Positions 1 to 10,100 of a stretch of 64,000 nucleotides of DNA are shown here, piece after piece. A model generated the notes under the pieces. It had not been told where the DNA came from, ran no database searches, and worked only from the letters and a program-made list of their open reading frames with translations. This DNA is from Isoperla grammatica. Its lineage: Eukaryota; Arthropoda; Insecta; Plecoptera; Perlodidae. The DNA is taken from contig OX246740.1 in assembly GCA_945910005.1 (NCBI GenBank), positions 5,391,458 through 5,455,457 of the forward strand, written 5' to 3'. A program made the translations under genes and the position numbers. Position 1 is the first letter of the stretch; each line of letters begins with the position of its first letter.

Positions 1-832
1 ATGAAAGATGGACATGGTACAAGAGCTGATATAAAAATGTGACAAGAATGTTTAGGGCCTAGGTATTCTAATATTTTGTGTAGGTAAATTTAGCAAATAT
101 CATTTCTCAAAAGTCAAAACATATTAGGGCCTATAGCTAAATCTTATGAAAATAATTTGTTATAATATTTTGGCCTAAATTTGGCAAATATTTTTTCTCA
201 AAACATACCATTGCCCATTGGGTATACAGTACAACCTTGATATAACGTCGCTGAAAGGACTATTGATTTTCGACTTTATATCAAGCGGGACATTGTATCA
301 AATTAACCTTAAAAAAACTGATTTATGGCTTAGTTTGAAGTAAATGTACTCTTTGGGGCAACATCTATAAGGAAGGGACTGAAATTGTGACAGATTAGAT
401 TTGTTGCAAGGTATGATGTGCAGTATTCTATATTAACAATAAAGAAAAGATAACACAAAATGAAATAAGACATTATGGGGAGTGGGGTGCTGTTTGTATG
501 GCTCACTATCTTGGGTATAAGCCTACACACTTTTAATTTGGCCAGTGCTATTGTACAGTCTCCTGTCACTGCTCTTATCAAGGAGGAGACAACATGACCA
601 TCAAGTGGTTTTAAGATTATGCCTAGGTATCTCACAAGTGATAAACTGGTTTATTTCCATTTTGGTTCTTTGTCAAGACAATGTATTAGACACAGATAAA
701 GGGCAACAAAGCGCTGGCCAGCAGGCTGGCTGTGAGTCACCCGCCCCGGGCCCGCTACCTGAGTCGGGTTTCGCCGCGGGTAAGGTTGGGGGGGGGGGGA
801 GGAGTAAATTGACAGATAAAGGAATTTTATCT
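1..832. other. No gene recognised; AT-rich, short GC island
   Basis: AT-rich sequence with no exon resembling the missing ITPK1 N-terminus. Bases 715-800 are GC-rich and end in a poly-G run (789-799). Open frames here lack recognisable domains. Confidence 0.6.
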
Positions 833-840
833 GAAAGGTC

Positions 841-1313
841 CAGGCACGGACTGGCTAGGGATGCCAGGATGCGATCGCATCCCGGGCCCCTGGGCAAATT
901 CGGGCCCTTTGGCAGTCCGGGCCCCTGGGCTGAAAGAAGAAGAAGAAAGTTCCTATGATGTAAATACTTCTCTAAATATTGCTAAAAAAAATCTTAACCC
1001 CACTTTATAAGTATTAGTTTGAAATTATAATTGAATTTATTGTAATATTTATTGTATTTGTAAATATTCAATGTAATTAACTGAATATAGGGTAATTGAA
1101 ATTATTTTGCTACTGGTAGGATGGCCTCTGTTTGTTACTCGCGCCCCAAATCGCATTTTTGGCCATAAAATTAAATGCAACATTTTTTACGCCTTCGACG
1201 TATTTGCCTCCGGCGGCTGGGGCTTCGCCCCAGACCCCAGCTGCGCCACGCCACCTCATGCGGGCCCCCCCGAAACCCAGCATGCCGGGCCTTTTTATAC
1301 CAGTCCGCCCCTG
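841..1313. mobile_element. Non-autonomous hAT-type element (473 bp)
   Basis: The left end starts CAGGCACGGACTGG and the right end finishes CCAGTCCGCCCCTG, an imperfect inverted pair. It is flanked by GAAAGGTC (833-840) and GAAAGGAC (1314-1321), an 8-bp target duplication with one mismatch, as expected for hAT. The ends are GC-rich, the middle is AT-rich, and no transposase is seen. Confidence 0.75.
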
Positions 1314-1321
1314 GAAAGGAC

Positions 1322-2062
1322 GTTATATCAATTCTTTTACTAATGTAGGGACCTTAATTTAGGAACATACTTTCGCATTCGATGTTATGATGTTATATCA
1401 GGCAACATATTATCAAGAGAAAATTAACATTGTGTCTTATGGGGTTTCGCTGGGACTTTATCAAAACGACGTGATAATGCGAACGACGTAATAACAAGGT
1501 TGTACTGTATATATCTAAATATTGTGAAGCATGTGCACCACGGCTACACTGTTGATGTACCATCAATCGTTACGGCGGCTTTAAAAAAATGGAACTGGTT
1601 TTCAAAATGTGGACCGGTTCGAAATAGAACCGTTTTAGAACCGGTTTCCGGGTACCCAAAATTGAGATAGTCACAGTGTACTTGTGAGTAATTTAATCTT
1701 AATGTGTCTGTTTGATTATTGTAGTAGATTGTTGTAGTAGGTAGTCTTTTCGACTGAAACTAGATTTTAATGACCTCCCTTGGTGACTGTCTCAGTTATT
1801 AATAACTGTCATCCTGTGTAGGCTTCCGCTTACGTTTACCTGGACGAGTAATCAATCAAAAGTAATCACTCTAAGCCTTATATTGATTTCGTACTAGATA
1901 TCATCCCCATTTATTTCACAAAGTTTCTTATTTATCTGTCTGGCTATGTGTCCTTTTACAGCTGTCCACATATAAATAAAAGGGTATGATAGAAACGTTA
2001 TTTTATCTAACAATTCTTGTGCCTTGAGCTTTGAGCAGAGCCTTTATGTATCTATGGCTCAT
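1322..2062. other. No gene recognised; possible hAT remnant 1570-1670
   Basis: Bases 1570-1670 contain several AACCGGTT-like motifs and GGGTACCC, like the interior of the element at 5538, and may be a decayed relative. The rest is AT-rich with nothing recognised. Confidence 0.4.
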
Positions 2063-2065
2063 TAA

Positions 2066-2183
2066 TGGTGTTTTCCAATGGGTTACACTGAGTGTGCACT
2101 GATGCATCTCTTGTATTGCTGTTATAATTGCTGTTCTAAAAGGCACACTCAGAGCGGTCCAGTGCAGCCATTGGAGAACACCA
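2066..2183. mobile_element. Short MITE, Harbinger-like (118 bp)
   Basis: The ends TGGTGTTTTCCAATGG and CCATTGGAGAACACCA are inverted repeats, and the similarity extends inward to GAGTGTGC on both sides. It is flanked on both sides by TAA, a 3-bp duplication typical of PIF/Harbinger-type MITEs. No coding capacity. Confidence 0.68.
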
Positions 2184-2186
2184 TAA

Positions 2187-2954
2187 ATCACATTGTTGAT
2201 GAGAAACAGCAATCAGCAGCATTAATGGGAAACACAACATATTTGCAGAAGAGTAATTAGAATGAGGAACGTTTTTGGCATAGTCTTTATTTACTTTTGT
2301 TGCCTGGTGTATAAGGTGACAAAAGAAGGAAGTTAGTATCATGTACATAATAGGTGTACTACAATCAGCAGTAGACATAATCAGTTTTGTTGAATTCAGT
2401 TTTACTGATACCTGGGACTTGTGAAACCTGTGTCATACAAATAGATTAGCTATCTCCCTTGGCTCTCCCCTCCCCCCTCCTTCAGTGAACATGACCCTGG
2501 AGTCATGTCCTACATGCAACAAGTATAAAACATGTGATTCACTGATAGCATTGGTGTTGCTGAAAAATGCCTTGCGAACCCATGCGAGTTCGAACTTGAC
2601 TGGTACAACTTGATTGTGCACACTGTTGTGTTGTGTTGCGCCATGTTCATTAGCATTTCCTACAGTTTATCATTGGTTCCGTAAGCTATATCGTTAGCCT
2701 ATAAGGATTATAATGACCCCAGGCAATAGCATATTTATCACAAGTTTATTAATTGTTACATTTTTAATCAGCAAATAAGGCTGAATGATTAGCAGGCCTA
2801 CACTTAAACTAATCGTATGGACTGTAGTATGTATAATAAAATTATTTGATCTCGTTAGAATTTTCCTTTACTGGTGCATTGCAATAAGGAAGGATCATGT
2901 AAAAGATGTATGATTAACCCATATCCTAAACACGTTACGGGCCTACCAGTATAT
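2187..2954. other. No gene recognised
   Basis: AT-rich unique-looking sequence. No exon with recognisable domains and no clear repeat structure were seen on either strand. Confidence 0.4.
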
Positions 2955-3205
2955 TAAATAAAAATAAATCAATTTATATTTTTAGTCTACCCACTCAGTT
3001 ACAAGAACTGATTTTCAGTGGGGGACATTTATACCATTTATTGTGTGCTTTGTTGCTATGACGGCTCTAAAGTCACAGTGCACACACACCAGCACCACTA
3101 CCAAATTGATAGATTTAAGTCAAGTTCCAAAGTTAAAATACCCATGCCCAAAGTGGGATTTGAACCCTGGACCTTCTGCATTAGAAATAGGAATAAACAA
3201 GCCAC
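2955..3205 (-). repeat. SINE-like repeat, family D, reverse orientation
   Basis: On the minus strand a tRNA B-box-like AGGGTTCAAATCCCAC (near 3155-3170) is followed by a body and a tail that reads AAATCAGTTCTTGTAACTGA and ends in AAATA-rich sequence. Related tails occur at 3335-3395 (+) and 7068-7330 (-). I infer a tRNA-derived SINE; the A box is not clear. Confidence 0.5.
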
Positions 3206-3334
3206 ACCAAATTATAGTTGTTATAATAATGTTTGTAAACGTATCTTGAAAGCTGAAAACAAATGTGAGATCTGTTTGCATTGATTAATATTAATTGTTT
3301 ACATATAACCTAGTTTTATTTAAGGTCCTCCTTT

Positions 3335-3395
3335 GTAAATCAGTTAAATTTATAACTGAATAGGATAGACATTAAGTAAATAAATAAATACAAAT
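3335..3395 (+). repeat. SINE family D tail fragment
   Basis: AACTGAATAGGATAGACATT followed by AAATA repeats, matching the tail of the copies at 2955 and 7068. Confidence 0.5.
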
Positions 3396-5097
3396 GACAT
3401 GACAACAACATGGTATGGTTTTTAAGCATTAGCCACGTTCAGGGTCAAAATACGATATTTTAGCCAAATTGAACTAGGTACCAGGTGGCAGGCTCATAGA
3501 AGACTACATTTCTTAAATTAAATTTTTTTTCTTTTAATTGGATAACTGTCATTGTTTTTTATAGGCCTAATTAAGATTATTAGATTACAATTTAAAACAT
3601 AGACTGAAAGATCACATTACGCCCAACCGATCAGTCTGCTAGCCTAGCCTATATGTCCCAATGCAGTAGTATTATAGAGTAGGCCTACTTGACCTCTGAG
3701 CATTGCCCCTACCTTGCTTACCTTGCCATTGCTTGTGACTGTATAAAAAAGCAATTAATGCTCAACTCATGAAACAGTGACTCATTAGAACGTCATCCTG
3801 CAGTCTACGATTGCCACAGACTAGGTTCACTATCTGCTGTTTAATTTATGATGTTCGTATACCATACGATTGTCTGCATCATGTGGAGGTGCAGCAACAA
3901 TAAGTTGCAGTTTATGTCATACCTCTATTTATATTCTATATCTAATATCTATGTATTAAACAACTCAAATATGCACGTATATGGCATTTTGTTTTTATTG
4001 GAAACTCTGCCTCTCTTGCCCCCCCCCCCCCCCCCCTTCTTACATTTGAATTACCTTTATGGATTATTTTATTAAACATAATTTGTTTGTTTACTAAAGT
4101 GTTTTTTTCTACTTCTTAAAAATAAGATAACATTTAAAATAACTTACTGCTCTAATCCTACTTATCTAATCTAATCTTTCTACAGTGCTAACTTTTAGTA
4201 AAAATAAATCAAATTAGGCCTAGAACACCTGTGTTTTCTTGTATGCCCAGACAACTAAAATTGAACATTACTGCATGATACTAATTCCACATTCTCAGCA
4301 TGGAATTTGTGAAATATTTATCACTGGTTTTGCTTTACTATACTACCGGTACTGGTACTTATTCCATTCTGTAAATACCTGCTATAGTTTAATTTTCACT
4401 TTTCAACATGGAAGTGGATACAAATGTTTAACTTAAATACATTTCTTGATTATTCATGGCAACATAGTTGACTGCAGTCGATTAGGTGCTAGTCCTTTTT
4501 ATATAAGATGAATCCACCATGTTGGTATAGACCTTATGCTATGTAGTTGTACGTTTCACATGTACATACATGTTAGGTAGGCTATATTGAAAAATGTAAA
4601 TGTATGTAGTGGGCAGATCTGCCACTGTGTGTAAACACATCTGCGGATAATAAATAATAATAATAGTAATAAATAATAATAATAATAATAATAATATAAA
4701 AATAATAATAATAATAATAATTAATAAATAAATAATTTTCTACCTTTAGAAGCAGGGCGGCAAATAGTTGCATCAAGCTACTTAGCACTGTGGGGGTGAA
4801 CCGTTTATCGGCCTATCAATCTTGTTTAATTTTCCACCTGCCAATCAATCCTAATCCTCTGATCTTGGCATTCCCTTGTGTTGACAATTTTGGACTGAAC
4901 ATTTGTCTATCGTAACAGCTCAAACTCATTAGTTCGGTTACTCATCCCTTGTAGTTTACATCCGCCAGTGACATTTTGACTATTGACACAACACAAGACT
5001 ACTCACCTCTCATGACAACTCAATGGCTTTCAGAGTGCTGTTTACCACTCTGCTACTTAAGGTGAAAAATACCATAGTAATCCGCAGTGCCTACATT
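3396..5097. other. No gene recognised; poly-C and ATT microsatellite
   Basis: AT-rich. Contains a 16-C run near 4020-4036 and an AAT/ATT microsatellite at about 4647-4735. No ITPK1 exon could be found here by eye. Confidence 0.5.
4647..4735. repeat. AAT microsatellite
   Basis: Imperfect run of AAT triplets, interrupted by AAAT, AGT and TTAAT. The Tyr/Ile-rich open frame across it is an artefact. Confidence 0.9.
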
Positions 5098-5220
5098 CCA
5101 GGTTCGAATCCTGGCTTGGGCATGGATGTCATGTAGAATTTGTTCATCTTTATCATGCACTCATCGTCTCGATTAGCATCTTTGCCAAATCATGGGACGT
5201 AAAGCCCCAATCACCGTTGA
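5098..5220 (+). repeat. SINE, family E (3' half)
   Basis: B-box-like AGGTTCGAATCCTGGC, then the conserved core ATCGTCTCGATTAGCA and a GGGACGTAAAGCCCCAATCA tail. It ends 27 bp before the ITPK1 exon at 5248, so it sits within the splice-acceptor neighbourhood. Confidence 0.65.
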
Positions 5221-5247
5221 TTATTCACTGCTTTATTCTTTTCACAG

Positions 5248-5340
5248 ATGTGTTCACACCCACATTCGTCGAGCTTACGTCAAACTGCTACCACGAGAAT
5301 CTTAGAAAATTGCAAGTAGCTGGAGTGAACTTCCCTTTCG
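5248..5340 (+). CDS. ITPK1: ITPK1 exon (first visible)
   Basis: A pyrimidine-rich acceptor ending TTCACAG precedes base 5248 and a GTATGT donor follows 5340. The exon starts with two bases of a split codon, then 30 codons including VELTSNCYHENLRKL and NFPF, then one base of a codon completed in the next exon. It corresponds to the ITPK1 segment (human ...FMELTS...LTFPF) just before the CK..VAHG motif. Its 5' neighbour must end in phase 1 and lies outside the recognisable sequence. Confidence 0.88.
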
Positions 5341-7058
5341 GTATGTTTATAACCAGCACTAAATGACTTGCATAGGCCTATATTTGCGAGGTCTTGTACT
5401 TTCAGGCCAATACTATCTAGAAGTAATTTTGTTGACAAATTATGTGTACAAACAATATTAAGTAGGCCTTAGGCCCAGTGGTTAATTTCTATCGTAATAA
5501 GTGGGTGGATGTTCTCTGCTATTTTGTGCCTTTAAAGTAGGGATGACATTGGGTACCCGGCTCCAAATATTACCCGGAGCCATTTTTCAGGTCCGGGTTA
5601 TTTCTTTAGTCCGTTTCTAGGCTAAATTTACGCGCCAGTATTGCTGCGGTCGATTCCGGTGGAGCCAGCAGATAGGGCGCACGCCGACCCTTCCCCCACC
5701 CTTCCACAACACATGCCTTGGCGGGGAACAGAACAGACGCGAGCCGACTTGCATTCGTTACTGTTTGTTCATTGTTTAACATTCTGGTGAACATTCTGGC
5801 TAATACTCGTTCTATTACTATTTATTTCACTTGAAATATCATGTTGTATGTACGTGCTTCAGTTGTGTATTACGAAATGTTTTTTTTTTAATCGACGTGA
5901 TTACTGCAGGCGTACTCCGAGAGGTTAACTGAGCGAGCGGCGTGTATATCATTCATCCCTCATATTTGCACCCCGCGCACTTCACAAGGCCTAGCAACAA
6001 CCTTCAAATCAAGCCTACACATCGAAAAATACGTTTTCAGGATCTGGGTAATATGAGAGCTGGAACCGGTTCCTAATTCTATTACCCGATGTCATCCCTA
6101 CTTTAAACTTCACTTAACCAACCAATAACCAAGAACCAGTGGCTATTTTTTAACATGAGAAACTGGACATATTATGACAGTCAAGATTTAGAGGGCCATG
6201 ATTATCTCTATCTAAGGGTCCTAGATCAAGTCTGAAAAAGACCATCACAGGCTGAAGGGCACTAGCAACACCAAAGACAACAATGGAACAAATGAATTGA
6301 ACTGATGGACAAGCAATCAGCTGTCAAAATAATAAAATTGCAACCATAGAAATAAAAACATGTGTAGCAATAGTAACTGCTCGCTATGTAAAACTTGTAA
6401 TGATAGACAACGACTAAGTGAAAGTTTTGTATGTGTATTTGTTTGTTTTTTGTTTTGTTTTCCAAAATCAGAAGAAATTATTTTTTGACAGTTTGTTGTT
6501 TGTCCATCGATTCAATTCATTTGTTTCATTGTTGTCTTTTGGTGTTGCTATTGCCCTATTGTGTTGGCAAATGTGCTTTCCTTCCAGACTGTAATGTTGC
6601 CTTGTATTCTTACAGTGTGCAAGCCGTCGGTTGCTCACGGTTCAAGTAATGCCCACAAGGTAAGGCCGTGTCTCAATGCTTCGTGTAGTTATCTAATACC
6701 CACATTAGACGGTTCAGTACTCTCGTCAAACTTATTGAATTCAAGGACAAAAAAGCATCAATTAATATAAGCTATATTGTTGCAGTTTTTATCAAACTGT
6801 TTTTGATTCGATTTTGTTCTTGAATTCAATAAGTTTGACGAAAGTATTGAGTCGGGTAATGTTGCCATAACCTAATAGTTGCCCAAATAACCATGACAAC
6901 AATGAAAGTGATGTTTAAAGAAGGCGACAGTGGAGCTGTGATTGGCTGGCAGTGAGTTAGCATGGTGCAAATAACCAAGATCTTGACATGCTGGTAAACA
7001 TCCAACAATCAATCGGCAAGTTAGCAGACATATTTTAGTCCATATTTAGAGCTTTGAG

Positions 7059-7110
<52 letters not shown>

Positions 7111-7111
7111 G

Positions 7112-7146
<35 letters not shown>

Positions 7147-7151
7147 TTAAT

Positions 7152-7190
<39 letters not shown>

Positions 7191-10100
7191 CTTATCTATC
7201 TATCCATCTATTTATTTATTTATTTAATATCTACCCTATTCAGTTATAAAAACTGATTTACAATAATTGCTCCCATTTTCACTCAAAAACATTTCTAGTA
7301 GTACCAGTTAGCCTACATTTCCAATGTGAGAGCCTTAACCACTTGACGTACGTTTGAAAAGAAACCAAAAGAATCATTTGAAATGTCTCCAGACATTCGA
7401 TACATACTTTTATGTCAGTAACCTACATAATATTAATTTTTGAGGCTGTGAAACGAGCGTGAGTAATAGAGAGAACTGGTGAATAGAACTCCAATCTTCC
7501 ATCCAGAGGAGGAAGAAGTTGAGGAAGTAGAAGAGGTGGTTGTGTCATGCCTGGCTAGCCGACAACAAAGACGTCAACCCGAGTAATTGACTAATTGGAA
7601 CGGCACACTGCTCCCCCCAAACCGATACTAAATTGGATAAGGGAACCAAGATATATTTATATATATGTGTGTGTGTATAAATTATTATGTCTATATTCAA
7701 AGATTTAAAAAAAAAAACTTTCTTTTAGACTCTCAGTGAAATTTTTGCCATAGAGTAGATTGGCGTCGTAGAAATCCGACACTCTAATGCTTACCCGCGC
7801 CTTCTGTTCCAGATGTGCGTTATCTTCAACGAGGCGGGCGTCAGGGACTGTCGCCCACCGTGCGTCGCCCAGAGCTTCATCAACCACAACGCCTTATTGT
7901 ACAAGATCTACGTGGTTGGTGATGAATATTTTGTCGTGGAGCGACCCTCCCTCAAGAACTTTTACCCCTGTGGTAAACAAAGTACTGCATGCACTTTATA
8001 TACCTTACGTAGCCAATAAGTACGTGTTCAGTGTCGCCCGTAACCGTAAGTGTTGGTCACTGTTTATATGCGTACTAACTGACTGGTTTTAACGGGAAAC
8101 GGGTATCACTCGCTATAAAAAACGTGCAAAATTAAGTTATTTTTTTAATGTCTTGAGAATGCTACACACACATCACTAGGCTAGTATGAAAAGTAATAAA
8201 TGCCCGAATTGTGGTTTGTAAGAACTAAAAACTAGATTTAAAAAACTTCGATGATTTAATCCTTACGGTTAATGGTTGTGTAAAATAATTACAAGTAACT
8301 ACTAATTACCTCGTAACAATTCAAGTTGAAGTTTTCCTAGTTCTTATGAAACGACAATCCGTGCATTAATCACTTTTTTAAAAGTGTGTTACATTCTCAA
8401 GATATTACTAAAGAGCTTTAATTCCGTAGCATTTTTATAGTGAGACTACCCTTTTGCCTTAAAAGGACATGTGCATATTGTTGCTTCCTACTGCTTGTTT
8501 ACTAACTGTATGTAGAGATACGTGAAAATAGCGTTTTGTGTATAGATGCTACAAAGCGCAATTTTTCAGTAGAAACTAAGGTTTTTCTGTTCCTATTTTA
8601 TTATATTTTACATAGTTATTATACTTTGTTTATGATAAATGCAATTTGGTGGATTTTAATTTTAATAGTACCTATGGCATGATTTAAAAATAAAAAAATT
8701 TGTGAAAACTTCATTCTCAAGTTTTTCAATCTTGGCAAAAAAATAGATGCTACAAAACGCTATAAAATGACAATTGAAAATGCTATTTTCACGTATCACT
8801 AACTATATGTCATTGTGTGGAGATAAGGTACTACAGTTACACTAGTAATTAACTTCTGTCACATCTAACCAACGTGTGTATGTCTTTATATCGTAAGCTT
8901 GTTTCTGTGTCTGGAGCTTCCACCTACTGATGTGATAAGCAGCTTGTTGTGTATTGTGTAATGTAGTACCTACATAATTACACAATATTTAATACTTATG
9001 CATGCACTAGACTGATATGTAACCAAATACTATAGTATTTCTTCTACTCAAGTATTTCTTTCACTGTACAGTAGCTTGTGTTCTCTTAGTTTTTTTAAGT
9101 GCTGGTGGTCAGTTGTTTGTGTCTATCTTAATGATTATTTTAGTAATATATATGTACTAGACTAGCTAATAGTATGTAGTATAGGTGCCGAGATATAGCT
9201 AATACTTGTGTATGAATGATTAATATTGTAGACCTAATAGACCAACCCCATCTCATTTATAGGCTAATTGATATTGTATAAGTAGTGGAATAACTTGATT
9301 TTGAGAAAAGCAGTCTCCTTCCCTGCCTCTAGTTTGGAGTTTGAAGAACACTAGGCCTAGTCCATGTCCATTGTAAGGAGTCATTCAAATGAAGACACAA
9401 AATTGTGGTTTTCTGAGTCTAACTAGTCTTATAGTGTATAATACCAACTACGTATAGAATATGTGCATATCATGCTAATTTCATAAGTTAAAATTTCCGC
9501 TGGTGACGTGCCTCTTCCCCTGAGCTTTTGACAGGTTGTTTCATTGGCCCTCCATCATTTTGTAATCCATCTTGGTGCAGATATTGATATCCTTATCATA
9601 AGCATGAGTGGGAGCATGCTTGTTTTCCAAAAACATAATTGATAAGTCCAGTCTATGATTCCATCAATCAGCTTATCAAGAATGTCAACACTTATATTCT
9701 TTTATACTAGAATAGTATAGATAAGCCTACTGAGAATAATAATACAGTGCTGTATGAAAGCCATTCCCAGAATAGATAATGTTTCCAGTTTGTACTAGTA
9801 ATAGTAACTAGACAGAAGTACTGGATTGAGCAATAATTTGTTATCAATCTTATGTTTGCATGGCGTCTAAGTATAAGTATGTACAGTACTAGCAAAAGTA
9901 GCTACTAGATACTGGATCTATATAATTTGTTGGTTAAAATACATGCATTTTTAATATGGGTCTGCAGGTAGGCTAGTACTTTTAGATTCGGGTCGCGTAC
10001 CGGTAGTAAAAATAACTGCGGGTTTCAGGTCGGGTTCAGGTAAAGAATTAACTGCGTTTTTGTGTTTGTTTTTTCTTAAAATGAAAAACCGAACAAGCAC

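Noticed and set aside
1..5247. Missing N-terminal ITPK1 exons
   Set aside because: I searched for the conserved DPL..I..LL.R...Y motif by eye in all frames and did not find it; it is probably upstream of the window.
7500..7586. Glu-rich segment (EEEEVEEVEEVV) between ITPK1 exons, after a TTCCATCCAG acceptor-like site
   Set aside because: The frame needed does not join in phase with exon 6616-6659, a stop follows directly, and the family has no such insertion.
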